A stretch of DNA of 64,000 bases from Sporosarcina luteola (GCF_023715245.1 NZ_JAMBNV010000001.1:992001-1056000), one strand, 5' to 3'; counted from the stretch's first letter, positions 18,044 to 26,825 are shown. The notes: generated by a model from the letters alone, not told the origin. Made by a program: numbers and translations.

Positions 18044-18049
18044 TATAAT
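18044..18049 (+). promoter_or_regulatory. -10 element of the HAD phosphatase gene
   Basis: A perfect TATAAT sits 24 bases before the ATG, right behind the catalase terminator. Confidence 0.4.
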
Positions 18050-18072
18050 GAAGTAAAGGGGGAGATGACAGG

Positions 18073-18867
18073 ATGATCCATACAATTATTTTCGACTTGG
18101 ACGATACGCTATTATGGGATGAGAAAAGTATTGCCACGGCGTTCGGTAGGACATGTCAATACGCGGAGGAAAGCCTTGATATCCATGCCTCGGAACTGGA
18201 GGCGGCGGTCCGTGAAACAGCGAGAGAAATGTACGCAACATATGATACATATGAATTCACACAAATGATCGGAATCAACCCTTTTGAAGGTTTATGGGGG
18301 ACATTCGACGATCCCGGCGAGGAATTCCAGCGAATGAAGGAATTCATTCCTGATTACCAACGAAGTGCGTGGACGGGCGGGCTTGCGAAACTTGGCATTA
18401 AGAATGTGGAATTAGGAGCGGAACTTGCAGCCCGGTTCATTGAGGAACGAAAAAAATCTCCATTCGTTTACGACGAAACTTTTTCGGTTCTGGAACAGTT
18501 GAAAGGTGAGTATACGCTAGTATTATTGACGAACGGCTCTCCGTCGCTTCAAAACACGAAATTGGATATTACTCCGGAGTTGGCCCCTTATTTCGATTTC
18601 ATTGTCATATCGGGAGCCTTTGGAAAAGGGAAACCGGATCCTTCCATTTTTGAGCATGCATTAAAGGAAACAGGCAGTTCCGCAGCTGAGGCGTTGATGG
18701 TCGGCGACAATTTAATGACCGATATTTTGGGCTCATCGAAAATCGGTATGCGTTCTGTATGGATTAACCGAGAAGGGAAAGAAGGGAACCCGAGTATCCA
18801 ACCTACTTTTGAAATTCGCCATCTCGAGCAGCTGTTTCCGATATTGGACAAGGTGAACAAAGAGTGA
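18073..18867 (+). CDS. HAD-superfamily phosphatase, possible phosphoserine phosphatase (YsaA-like)
   Basis: The product has 264 residues. HAD motif I is FDLDDTLL (7-14), motif II LLTNGSP, the motif III lysine lies in GKGKPDPSIF, and motif IV is VGDNLMTDI. The large helical cap after motif I places it in subfamily IA. B. subtilis YsaA, which it resembles, has been annotated as a phosphoserine phosphatase. The gene converges on a serA-aminotransferase operon, so the last step of serine synthesis is a reasonable guess, not shown. ATG follows AAGGGGGAGATGACAGG; a terminator overlaps the end. Confidence 0.75.
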   Translation: MIHTIIFDLDDTLLWDEKSIATAFGRTCQYAEESLDIHASELEAAVRETAREMYATYDTYEFTQMIGINPFEGLWGTFDDPGEEFQRMKEFIPDYQRSAWTGGLAKLGIKNVELGAELAARFIEERKKSPFVYDETFSVLEQLKGEYTLVLLTNGSPSLQNTKLDITPELAPYFDFIVISGAFGKGKPDPSIFEHALKETGSSAAEALMVGDNLMTDILGSSKIGMRSVWINREGKEGNPSIQPTFEIRHLEQLFPILDKVNKE

Positions 18868-18897
18868 GCCCGGATTTCGGGACTCACTCTTTTTTAA
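18861..18897 (+). terminator. Terminator of the HAD phosphatase gene
   Basis: AGAGTGAGCCCG (18861-18872) pairs with CGGGACTCACTCT (18878-18890, one bulge), followed by TTTTTT. The stop codon lies in the stem. Confidence 0.8.
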
Positions 18898-18900
18898 GTA

Positions 18901-19022
18901 AGGGCTCTATTAATTGATCAAGGGCTCCATTATTCGTATAAGGGCTCAATTTTTTGCACAAGGGCTCAATTAAGTGCCACAAGACTCATTCTTCCGCGTG
19001 CAAGGTCCATTCATTTCTTCCG
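18901..19022 (+). repeat. Tandem array C: 20-21 bp units with AGGGCTCAATTA core
   Basis: AGGGCTC starts at 18901, 18921, 18941 and 18961; degenerate copies AGACTCATT at 18982 and AGGTCCATT at 19003 are 21 bases apart. It fills the convergent space between the HAD gene and serA. The same core recurs at 58260. Confidence 0.85.
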
Positions 19023-19036
19023 CGTTACATATTCCG

Positions 19037-20623
19037 TCAAAGATCGATCGCTTTCACTTCATAAATATCTCCTAGCTCAGTCAAATCCCCAATTTCCGTC
19101 TGTTCAACGCCATTATCAATTGTTAGCATCATAATGGCATCACCACCGACTGTGGAACGGCCGACTTGCATCGTCGCGATATTGATGTTTTTCTGTGCCA
19201 ATAACGTTCCAACGCGTCCGATCGCTCCCGGCTGGTCTTTATGTTTAATGAATAGAAGATGGCCATCCGGCACAACATCGACCACATAATCATCGACTTT
19301 CACGATGCGCGCTCCAAGACCATTCAGCAAAGTGCCTGCCACACGATGTGTAAACTTGGCAGTGACGATTTCTACAGTGATCAAGTGGAGGAAGCCCTTG
19401 CTGGCCGTCGTTTTATGCTCATTCACTTTAATATCAAAACGGTCGGCTAAAAATTTCGCATTAACATCATTGACATGGTTGCCAAGGTTGCGCTTTAAAA
19501 TGCCTTTAACCGTATTACGGGTCAATGCGCGCACATCGTAGTTGGCAAGCTCTCCTGCGTACTTGATATTCACTTCTTCAATCGTCTCATCAGTCATTCG
19601 CGATAGGAAAATCCCCAGCTTTTCAGCCAAGTCGTAGAAAGGCGAAATCTTGGCCAACACTTCCTTCGAGACGGACGGCAGGTTGACTGGATTTCGGACA
19701 GCATCTCCTTTGAAGAAGTTCACGACATCCATACTGACATCGACGGCGACACTTTCCTGCGCTTCCACCGTGCTGGCCCCTAGATGCGGAGTTGCAATCA
19801 CTTCAGGCAGAGAGAGCAGTGGATGATCGACAAACGGCTCTGTTTCAAAAACGTCAAGGGCCGCCCCAGCGACTTTCCCCGACACGATTGCACCGTACAA
19901 TGCATCTTCGTCGATGATTCCCCCTCTGGCGCAGTTAATGATCTGTACGCCGTCTTTCATCTTCCCGAAAGCTTCTTCATTTAATAAATGGCGGGTCTCC
20001 TTCAATAAAGGAGTGTGGATTGTAATGAAATCAGCAACTTTCAAAACATCGTTCACTGTCCCGAAGCCAATCCCCATTTTTTGCGCCTTTTCCTCTGTTA
20101 AGAATGGATCGTATGCGATGACGTTCATCCGTTGACCCTTCGCGCGGGCTGCAACTTCTGCACCGATTCTTCCAAGTCCGATGACGCCGAGTGTCTTATT
20201 TTTCAACTCTACACCGATGAACGATTTACGGTCCCATTCACCGTTTTTCAATGAATTGAAGGCTTGGGGAATTTTCCTGGCCAACGCTGTCAGCATCGCG
20301 ATTGTATGCTCAGCGGCAGAATTCGTGTTGCCGTCAGGCGCATTGACAACAATGATGCCATGCTCCGTGGCGGCGTCCAAATCGATATTGTCAACGCCGA
20401 CACCTGCACGTCCGATGATTTTCAGATTACTAGCGGCTTCCATCACTTCTCGAGTCACTTGTGTCTGACTCCGTACGAGAAGAGCATCGAACCCTTTAAT
20501 TCTTTCAAGCAGCTCCTCTTTTGACAAGTCGGTAGCAATCGTGATTTCCAGCCCATCCGCTTGCCTCAGCGGATGGATCCCTTCCTCACTTAGCGGATCG
20601 GCGATCAATATATGATATGTCAT
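19037..20623 (-). CDS. serA: D-3-phosphoglycerate dehydrogenase
   Basis: The product has 528 residues, the long form of SerA. It oxidises 3-phosphoglycerate to 3-phosphohydroxypyruvate with NAD, the first step of serine synthesis. The nucleotide-binding GVIGLGRIGAEVA (near residue 150), the substrate-loop INCARGGIIDEDAL and the catalytic TPHLGASTVEAQE are intact; an intervening ASB domain and a C-terminal ACT domain (HKDQPGAIGRVGTLL) suggest serine feedback control. It overlaps the upstream aminotransferase gene by 4 bases and is read from the same T-box controlled transcript. Confidence 0.95.
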   Translation of the reverse strand: MTYHILIADPLSEEGIHPLRQADGLEITIATDLSKEELLERIKGFDALLVRSQTQVTREVMEAASNLKIIGRAGVGVDNIDLDAATEHGIIVVNAPDGNTNSAAEHTIAMLTALARKIPQAFNSLKNGEWDRKSFIGVELKNKTLGVIGLGRIGAEVAARAKGQRMNVIAYDPFLTEEKAQKMGIGFGTVNDVLKVADFITIHTPLLKETRHLLNEEAFGKMKDGVQIINCARGGIIDEDALYGAIVSGKVAGAALDVFETEPFVDHPLLSLPEVIATPHLGASTVEAQESVAVDVSMDVVNFFKGDAVRNPVNLPSVSKEVLAKISPFYDLAEKLGIFLSRMTDETIEEVNIKYAGELANYDVRALTRNTVKGILKRNLGNHVNDVNAKFLADRFDIKVNEHKTTASKGFLHLITVEIVTAKFTHRVAGTLLNGLGARIVKVDDYVVDVVPDGHLLFIKHKDQPGAIGRVGTLLAQKNINIATMQVGRSTVGGDAIMMLTIDNGVEQTEIGDLTELGDIYEVKAIDL

Positions 20624-21783
20624 CGGTCATTCTCCTCTTTTTCCAAATAGATTCGCTGCGCTGCCGCTACACCTTGGCCGAGCTCTATATTTTTTCCAAC
20701 TTTAATTAACCCAATTTCCATCATGCCGAGCGTCTGCAATATATCGGCAGGGGAGCAGTAACCCATATGTCCTATGCGGAAAATCTTCCCCTTCAATCTC
20801 TCCTGCCCGCCGGCAATAGAAAGTCCGAATTCCTTCTTGATCACTTTCCGGAACTCCTCAGCGTCAAAATCTTCAGGCTGGACGGCAGTGACTGTATCTG
20901 ATCCATCTCTGTCATTCGTCAATAAAGGAATTTTGAGTGCCTTGAATGCCGCACGCACCATTTCTTTCATGAGCGTGTGACGTCCATACACGTTCTCGAG
21001 CCCTTCCGTGTCCATTAATTCAAGCGCTTGATCGAGCCCGAACAAAAGGGAAAGGGCAGGGGTGAAGGGTGTCGTATCCTTTTCCAGGTCCTTCCGATAC
21101 TTCGACAAATCCAAATAGAAACCCCGGTTCGGATTGGAATAAATGACTTCCCAAGCCCGCTCGCTTGCCGCGATGAACATTAGTCCGGCAGGCAGCATAA
21201 ACGCTTTTTGCGAGCCGGTCACCATGATATCTATGCCCCACTCATCCATTTTAGTCTCCACGCCGCCGACACAGGACACCCCATCGACGATAATAAGGGC
21301 ATCGGATACTTCCTTTACCGAAGAAGCAAGTTCGTGAATCGGATTCATGACACCTGTCGATGTTTCACAATACGTTGCGAAAACGGCACTGACCTCAGGG
21401 AATTTCCGAAGATGTTCCTGGATTTCATGAGGGTCAAAGGCTTGGCCCCACTCGACTTCATATATGTGCACGCGAATGCCATACGCTTCACAAATCTGTA
21501 CAAAACGAGCACCGAATGCGCCGGTCACAATGATAAGCACCTCGTCAAGTGGTTTTACGGCATTGACGACAGCCGCTTCCAAACCTGAAGTTCCACTTCC
21601 CGTAATGATCATTACATCCTGGTCGGTCCCGAACACTTTTTTCAGTCGGGGTTTGATGGAGCGGAGCAAATCGGACGTCTCATTTCCCCTGTGGCCAATC
21701 ATTGGTTTGGCCATCGCCCGTTGTACACTCGGCGGAATGGGCGTCGGTCCTGGAATTCGTAAATATTGTTGATCTTGCAACAT
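20620..21783 (-). CDS. Class V PLP aminotransferase, probable phosphoserine (serine-family) aminotransferase
   Basis: The product has 387 residues of the alanine-glyoxylate/serine-pyruvate aminotransferase type. The PLP lysine lies in VTGSQKAFMLPAG, GSGTSGLEAAV binds the phosphate, and DGVSCVGG holds the PLP-stacking aspartate region. It is not the classical SerC family, but its overlap with serA and the shared T-box strongly suggest transamination of 3-phosphohydroxypyruvate, as for related enzymes in archaea and some anaerobes. Alternative: serine-glyoxylate or serine-pyruvate exchange. ATG at 21783 follows a GGAGGAG site. Confidence 0.8.
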   Translation of the reverse strand: MLQDQQYLRIPGPTPIPPSVQRAMAKPMIGHRGNETSDLLRSIKPRLKKVFGTDQDVMIITGSGTSGLEAAVVNAVKPLDEVLIIVTGAFGARFVQICEAYGIRVHIYEVEWGQAFDPHEIQEHLRKFPEVSAVFATYCETSTGVMNPIHELASSVKEVSDALIIVDGVSCVGGVETKMDEWGIDIMVTGSQKAFMLPAGLMFIAASERAWEVIYSNPNRGFYLDLSKYRKDLEKDTTPFTPALSLLFGLDQALELMDTEGLENVYGRHTLMKEMVRAAFKALKIPLLTNDRDGSDTVTAVQPEDFDAEEFRKVIKKEFGLSIAGGQERLKGKIFRIGHMGYCSPADILQTLGMMEIGLIKVGKNIELGQGVAAAQRIYLEKEENDR

Positions 21784-21796
21784 GTCAATCTCCTCC

Positions 21797-22085
21797 TTGG
21801 AATATAAAAAAGCTTTCCGTCCCTTGCAAATTAATGCAAGGGGCGAAAAGCTATCAGCTACGCGGTGCCACCCTTTTTCGCTGTCAGGACGACAGCCTTC
21901 GTTGCATGCATAACGGGCATGTTCCGGGTGAACCTACTTAACAAGTTGAAAATGAAGTTTCAGTCCACCGATTCAGGAGTGCTGCTCTACGTCAGAAACG
22001 CTGATTCTCACCAACCATCAGCTCTCTATGGATTCCGATCCGCAAAACCTGTCTCCGTCCAAATCGTTCATCGAATTATTTAATT
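21797..22085 (-). promoter_or_regulatory. T-box riboswitch leader of the serine operon
   Basis: Read on the minus strand, the leader begins with a GACGGAGACAG element. Then come the AGAGAGC and GGTTGGTGAGA distal stem I motifs, the T-box proper AGGGTGGCACCGCG (21861-21874) and a terminator: 21835-21852 pairs with 21811-21828, followed by a T-run. Uncharged tRNA would pair with the T-box and allow read-through. A serine codon UCC at 21976-21978 lies where the specifier loop is expected (ACGATT/AATCGG helix below it), but AGC nearby is also possible; I did not solve the fold. Serine specificity is supported by the downstream genes. Confidence 0.9.
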
Positions 22086-22092
22086 AATGACA

Positions 22093-22120
22093 ATCATAAC
22101 ACGCTATTTTAGAATGTCAA
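22093..22120 (-). promoter_or_regulatory. SigA promoter of the serine operon
   Basis: On the minus strand a perfect TTGACA, 16 bases, then TATGAT, just before the T-box leader. Confidence 0.65.
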
Positions 22121-22330
22121 CCAATCGTTCGTTTATTTACGAAATTAAAATTGATAATTAGTAACTGAAACAAAATAACGTCCCAGAGGCGAATGAAGTG
22201 GCATAAATATTACATAATGTTCGTTATCGAGCGACTCAAGTAAAACTGTGGTTACTAAAAATTAATATTGCACAGTATCTTACCAAACATTTTGAAAATG
22301 TCAACTACAAATTATTAATGCGAAACGAAT
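22121..22330 (+). other. Intergenic stretch with nothing recognised
   Basis: AT-rich sequence between the divergent serine operon promoter and the DUF3231 gene. I see no gene, repeat or hairpin in it. Confidence 0.5.
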
Positions 22331-22359
22331 GTATAAAATACCACGAGCTTCACATCATA
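22331..22359 (+). promoter_or_regulatory. Candidate SigG promoter of the DUF3231 gene
   Basis: GTATA (22331-22335), 17 bases, CATCATA (22353-22359). Both elements match the SigG consensus GHATR/CATNHTA as I recall it; the usual spacer is about 18. Confidence 0.45.
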
Positions 22360-22411
22360 ATTGCAACACCATAATTATCAATGGAAAAGTTTAAGAAAAG
22401 AGGGAGAAAAA

Positions 22412-22927
22412 TTGGGCATTTTAAATGGAAATCCGAAAGAAGAGCCAATGCACTATGGTGAAGTCCTCGGTTGTTGGGCATATGCAGGCGCGAACAAAGG
22501 GTTAATTAGCGGATATCAAGGTTTCATCAATCATGCTGGCGATGAGGACTTGATTGAGCTTCTTAAAGACGCGGTTGAAATGATGAAGGACGAGAATAAG
22601 GCAGTCGAGAAAGTACTTAAAGAAAACGGTGTAACTCCTCCTCCGACATTGCCTGATCGAGCAGTTGCAAAAGCGGAAGACATTCCGGTCGGTGCACGGT
22701 ACATGGATCCCGAAATTAGTGGAGCCGTTTCCATAAACGTCGGTCAAGGTCTTGTCTCATGCAGTCAGGTGATCGGCCAATGCTTGAGAGAAGATATTGC
22801 AATGATGTTCAGTAAATTTCATGCAGATCGACTTTTGTTTGGTATGAGATTACTCCGTCTGAACAAGGAAAAAGGTTGGATCATCCCTCCTCCTATGCAT
22901 GGTGCCGCATTCCCGAATAGTAAATAA
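22412..22927 (+). CDS. DUF3231 family protein (spore-associated type)
   Basis: The product has 171 residues from a TTG at 22412 that follows GAGGGAG; an upstream in-frame TTG at 22361 lacks a ribosome site. The segments VLKENGVTPPPTLPDR, DIPVGARYMDPEISGAVS and REDIAMMFSKFH are the recurring pattern of DUF3231, helical proteins related to CotF-like/ferritin-like coat proteins and mostly seen in spore formers. The function is unknown. A SigG-like promoter upstream fits forespore expression. Terminator at 22938. Confidence 0.75.
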   Translation: MGILNGNPKEEPMHYGEVLGCWAYAGANKGLISGYQGFINHAGDEDLIELLKDAVEMMKDENKAVEKVLKENGVTPPPTLPDRAVAKAEDIPVGARYMDPEISGAVSINVGQGLVSCSQVIGQCLREDIAMMFSKFHADRLLFGMRLLRLNKEKGWIIPPPMHGAAFPNSK

Positions 22928-22937
22928 GATTAGATTG

Positions 22938-22972
22938 GAGCAGCTGATTATATTCAGCTGCTTTTCATATGC
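22938..22972 (+). terminator. Terminator of the DUF3231 gene
   Basis: AGCAGCTGA and TTCAGCTGCT pair around a short TTATA loop, followed by TTTTC. Confidence 0.75.
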
Positions 22973-23031
22973 CCACTTTTCAGAACAATGTGGTAAAATA
23001 TCAATTGTATGAGTAAAAAGGGGGAAATGTA

Positions 23032-25077
23032 ATGGTATTGTTTACTAGAAAAGAGGATGTAGTTGAGAATTTTCATGGGACCGATATTCGCGATCCATAC
23101 AGATGGTTGGAAAATTCTGAAGACCCTGAAGTACAACAATGGGTAGATGAACAAAATAAACGAACTCAAGATTTCCTTGCGACATTCCCGGATCGTGAAA
23201 AAGTGAAAAGCAAACTGACAGAAACGTGGAACTATGTAAAGTATTCTGTTCCCCAAAAAGAAGGAAACTATTTTTATTTCCACAAAAACGATGGCCTGCA
23301 AAATCAATCCGTCTTTTACCGTACAAAAGATCTTAACTCCAAAGACTTGGAAGTCGTATTGGATCCGAATATGATGAATGACGGAGGCACTGCTGCCATA
23401 ACGAATCTCTCATTCTCGAAGGATGGCAAGAGATTGGCATATGGAATTTCACTCAACGGAAGTGACTGGCAGGAAATAAAAATAAAAAACTTGGAGACTG
23501 GAAAGGATGAATCCGACCTTATTCAATTTTGCAAATTCTCAAGCATTGCTTGGAATGAAGAAGGTACAGGATTCTTCTACAACCGTTTTCCCGATCCATC
23601 CACTGTTTCGGCTGAAGAACAAAGCTATTACAACAAGGTGTATTGGCATGAAGCAGGCACTGGGCAGGACGATGATGTACTCATATATGAAGATCTTGAC
23701 AACAAAGAGTTCTCATTCAATCCGATGTTATCGGATGACTATCGGTATCTGATCCTGAATGTATGGAAAGGAACGGAAAATAAAAGCAGGATTTATTATA
23801 AAGACCTAGAAAAAGATGAGGAATTTGTCTATCTGTTCGATAAAGGCGATGGAGAATACTCGTTCATCGGCAATGAAGGACGCACATTCTATTTCCTTAC
23901 AAATGTCGATGCACCATACGAAAAAATTATTTCAGTGGATTTGGACAATCCGTCGAAGGAAAATTGGATTGATGTCATTCCGGAGACTACCGATGTATTG
24001 TCTTTCGGAAAGATCATCAATGGAAGAATCGTAGTTGGCTATTTGCATAACGCGCATTATGAACTGAAAGTTTTTGACCTGGAAGGCAAGCGTGGCGTTG
24101 ACGTGAAATTGCCGGGATTCATTTCGCTGACTGGTTTGACAGGCAAGAAAGAGGAAGCATGGATGTTCATCGGTTACACATCCTACTTATCTCCGAATGC
24201 GATTGCAAGCTATAGCTTCGAGGACGGAGAACTGACTTCAATATTCCAGGAGGAAAATAAATTCACGACGGAAGGATTCGAGACTACTCAAGTCTTTTAC
24301 CCATCGAAGGACGGAACGATGATCCCGATGTTCTTGACGCATAAAAAAGGACTGGTCCTAAATGGTGAAAACCCAGTCGTACTCTATGGATATGGCGGTT
24401 TCAATGTCAGTTTGACACCATCCTTCTCACCAGCATTGCGCATGTGTATTGAGGAAGGTGGCGTATATGCGGTTGCTAACTTGAGAGGCGGCGGCGAATT
24501 CGGTGAAGAATGGTACAAGGCAGGTACATTGGAACGTAAACAAAATGTCTTCGATGATTTCATAGCGGCTGCAGAATGGCTTATTGCAAAAGGTTATACG
24601 AAAAAGGAGAAGCTTGCAATCATGGGGGGCAGCAATGGAGGCTTGCTTGTTGGAGCAAGCATCACCCAACGCCCGGATTTATTCGGGGCGGCAATATGCC
24701 AAGTTCCTGTTATCGATATGCTCCGCTACCACAAATTCACGGTGGGACGCTATTGGGTGACTGATTACGGAAATGCTGAGTTGAATGCCGAAGACTTCGC
24801 TACTATGATCAAGTATTCTCCACTTCATAATGTCAAGGAAGGCGTTGAGTATCCACCTACCTTGATTACGACGGCGGATACGGACGATCGTGTCGTACCC
24901 GCGCATGCTATGAAATTTGCTGCGACATTGCAAGCAGCTTATTCAGGGGGAAATCCGATCTTGCTTCGTGTCGAAAAGAATGCAGGACATGGTCTCGGAA
25001 AGCCAACAGTCAAAATCATTGAAGAACAGACCGATGTCTATTCGTTTCTCTTCAAAACGCTAGGCGTTACTATCTAA
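23032..25077 (+). CDS. Prolyl oligopeptidase (peptidase family S9A)
   Basis: The product has 681 residues and no signal peptide, so it is cytosolic. The N-terminus (about 1-75) and a seven-bladed propeller (about 75-405) precede the alpha/beta hydrolase domain. Catalytic Ser534 lies in GGSNGG, the Asp in TADTDDRVVPAH and His653 in NAGHGLG. The start motif ENFHGTDIRDPYRWLENSEDPEV is classic for S9A. It cleaves peptides after proline. ATG at 23032 follows AAGGGGGAAATGTA; TGTGGTAAAAT around 22989-22999 is a possible extended -10. A bidirectional terminator separates it from lytH. Confidence 0.92.
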   Translation: MVLFTRKEDVVENFHGTDIRDPYRWLENSEDPEVQQWVDEQNKRTQDFLATFPDREKVKSKLTETWNYVKYSVPQKEGNYFYFHKNDGLQNQSVFYRTKDLNSKDLEVVLDPNMMNDGGTAAITNLSFSKDGKRLAYGISLNGSDWQEIKIKNLETGKDESDLIQFCKFSSIAWNEEGTGFFYNRFPDPSTVSAEEQSYYNKVYWHEAGTGQDDDVLIYEDLDNKEFSFNPMLSDDYRYLILNVWKGTENKSRIYYKDLEKDEEFVYLFDKGDGEYSFIGNEGRTFYFLTNVDAPYEKIISVDLDNPSKENWIDVIPETTDVLSFGKIINGRIVVGYLHNAHYELKVFDLEGKRGVDVKLPGFISLTGLTGKKEEAWMFIGYTSYLSPNAIASYSFEDGELTSIFQEENKFTTEGFETTQVFYPSKDGTMIPMFLTHKKGLVLNGENPVVLYGYGGFNVSLTPSFSPALRMCIEEGGVYAVANLRGGGEFGEEWYKAGTLERKQNVFDDFIAAAEWLIAKGYTKKEKLAIMGGSNGGLLVGASITQRPDLFGAAICQVPVIDMLRYHKFTVGRYWVTDYGNAELNAEDFATMIKYSPLHNVKEGVEYPPTLITTADTDDRVVPAHAMKFAATLQAAYSGGNPILLRVEKNAGHGLGKPTVKIIEEQTDVYSFLFKTLGVTI

Positions 25078-25078
25078 A

Positions 25079-25115
25079 AAAAGAGGTCGTCTCGAGAGCG
25101 AGACGGCCTCTCCCT
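25079..25115 (+). terminator. Bidirectional terminator between S9A peptidase and lytH
   Basis: AGAGGTCGTCTCG (25082-25094) pairs with CGAGACGGCCTCT (25099-25111) around AGAG. A-rich sequence lies before the stem and T-rich sequence after it. Confidence 0.8.
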
Positions 25116-26094
25116 ATTTTTGCCGTTCCCAATTCCGAAGGGCTGGATACGGATCGAAAGCCCATTCAGTCCTGCCGTTGTATTTATACAATCCGTAATG
25201 GAGATGGGGAGGAAATTTCCCAGATGTTCCTTCTTTCCCATATCCGGTGCTGCCAACAAAGCCAAGAAGGGTCCCGGGCTCTACAATATCGCCTTCTTTG
25301 ATGCCCTTATCAAAATAAGCCAAATGGGCAAAGTAATGATAGGTGTTATGGTTATCCCGAATACCGATGCGCCATCCCCCGTATTCGTTCCATCCCATCA
25401 CTTCTATGACGCCATAAGAAGTTGCGACGACAGGAACGCCGTAGCCCGCAAAAAGGTCTGTTCCCTCATGGATGCGGCGACCTCCCCATCCGCGGCTTGT
25501 GCCCCATGTACCGCGATACGTATAATGATGTCCTTTCGGGATAGGGAATACATGCTTATCCAGCTCGGCCGTTTCGAAATGCTTATACAGTTTGGCGATT
25601 GTAAGAATCTGATTTACCGTCATTTCCCGTTTATAGTAGTGCCATAATGCAGCTTTAAATGAATTTTCATCTGGTCCGTACATCGCTAAATGGGAATACA
25701 TTGTCATGAGTACATCGGCTGGGTCGGATTGGTCAGCTACCCCATCCCAGTTGCCGTCAGAACCGTGGCCGCCGAAAAGTGCGAGTGTGTCCGGTGAATT
25801 GTCTGAGGGATCCGGGTTCAATATACCGAACCAATGTTCAACGGGGTATTGAATGGAAATAGGTCCGTCGGCTTTTGGAATATCATTACGCACTTGCTGG
25901 ATGTTGCGTTCATATTGATCAATTGCAGCAAGGTGATACCAAGGAACCAGTTCGTTCGAGAATTGTAAATAAAAACTCATCCGTTGCTCCATAATTTCCT
26001 TTTCACTTTTTTGATCGGAAGCGGAGACAATGTTGATGGACAGACAGAGACAGAATATTGCACTTATCGAAGCAATTATATATTGGATACGCAA
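25114..26094 (-). CDS. lytH: LytH-type L-Ala-D-Glu endopeptidase (M23)
   Basis: The product has 326 residues, the same length as B. subtilis LytH (YunA), which trims stem peptides in the spore cortex. A signal peptide ends near residue 25 (NIVSASD). The M23 zinc motifs are GGRRIHEGTDLFA and HLHYGLYK in the C-terminal third, with a conserved HYFAHLAYF between. The N-terminal domain also matches LytH (EIMEQRMSFYLQFS, VPWYHLAAIDQYE). It should be exported from the mother cell into the cortex space. ATG at 26094 follows GGAGG at about 7 bases. Confidence 0.88.
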   Translation of the reverse strand: MRIQYIIASISAIFCLCLSINIVSASDQKSEKEIMEQRMSFYLQFSNELVPWYHLAAIDQYERNIQQVRNDIPKADGPISIQYPVEHWFGILNPDPSDNSPDTLALFGGHGSDGNWDGVADQSDPADVLMTMYSHLAMYGPDENSFKAALWHYYKREMTVNQILTIAKLYKHFETAELDKHVFPIPKGHHYTYRGTWGTSRGWGGRRIHEGTDLFAGYGVPVVATSYGVIEVMGWNEYGGWRIGIRDNHNTYHYFAHLAYFDKGIKEGDIVEPGTLLGFVGSTGYGKEGTSGKFPPHLHYGLYKYNGRTEWAFDPYPALRNWERQK

Positions 26095-26241
26095 TGGGAA
26101 ACCTCCTTTGTTGAATGATTAGAATTCCCCGATCGATCGTTTTCATTACTTTTTGTTTTCGTTAGAGAAGTTGCGTCAAATGATGGTTTCATTTTTCAGT
26201 GATATACTTTAGAAGAGATGTTATAGAAGGGGAGAGGACGA

Positions 26242-26559
26242 ATGGAAAAATTACAATCGGTTGAGCAGTTTGAGCAGTTGAAAAATGAGGAGCGGACTAT
26301 GTTCATGTTTTCAGCGGATTGGTGCCCGGATTGTCGGGTGATTGAACCATTCCTACCGGCTATTGAGGCGGATTATCCGGAGTATCAATTCATTTACGTA
26401 GACCGTGATGATTTTATTGAGATTTGCCAACAATTGGATGTCTTTGGGATTCCGAGCTTTATTGCGTTCCATAGTGGGGAAGAGGTTGGGCGTTTTGTAA
26501 GTAAGGACCGGAAGACGAAGGAAGAGATTGAGGAGTTTATTAACAGTTTGAGCGCATAA
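26242..26559 (+). CDS. Thioredoxin-family protein
   Basis: The product has 105 residues, a single thioredoxin fold without export signal. The active site is WCPDC (27-31), unlike the WCGPC of housekeeping thioredoxin; the cis-proline lies in FGIPSF. WCPDC resembles the TlpA/TRP14-like group, but the acidic surface and length fit the YtpP/YusE-like small thioredoxins of Bacillaceae. It is a likely thiol reductase with unknown partner. ATG follows GGGGAGAGGACGA; a terminator follows. Confidence 0.85.
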   Translation: MEKLQSVEQFEQLKNEERTMFMFSADWCPDCRVIEPFLPAIEADYPEYQFIYVDRDDFIEICQQLDVFGIPSFIAFHSGEEVGRFVSKDRKTKEEIEEFINSLSA

Positions 26560-26564
26560 TGAAA

Positions 26565-26608
26565 AGAGATATCGCCATCCTAGTATGGATTGGTGATATC
26601 TCTTTTTT
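26565..26608 (+). terminator. Terminator of the thioredoxin-like gene
   Basis: AGAGATATC (26565-26573) pairs perfectly with GATATCTCT (26595-26603), extended by GCCATCC/GGATTGGT inside, then TTTTTT. Confidence 0.8.
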
Positions 26609-26620
26609 ATTATGGAAACG

Positions 26621-26804
26621 GATTTTCGCTACAGGAGGGCGCTTTCCAATCGAACAGTCAAGAGTTCGATTTGCCGTATTTCCGCTCCTTTTGCAAAAAT
26701 TAATGGAGCAACATCCTGCTCACTTAGGGTCGCATAAAACATTGCTCATAACGCTATGCTTTTACTCGCAAACGCCGTTCTTCGTTACGGCGTTCGCTAC
26801 AATC
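26621..26804 (-). repeat. Dispersed structured repeat, copy 1
   Basis: About 184 bases that align with the reverse complement of 38054-38213. Shared blocks include CGCTTTCCAATCGAACAG, GAGTTCGATTTGCCGTATTT and GCCGTTCTTCGT, and both ends carry an (A/T)GCGAAA-type motif. Internal hairpins: AATCGAAC/GTTCGATT and AACGCCG/CGGCGTT. This copy has a middle insertion of about 24 bases relative to copy 2. A reading frame through it is not a gene. Confidence 0.8.
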
Positions 26805-26825
26805 CTATATGACCCACCTATACTT

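Noticed and set aside
21797..22085. Several short open frames on the plus strand
   Set aside because: They lie in the T-box leader of the minus-strand serine operon and have no ribosome sites.
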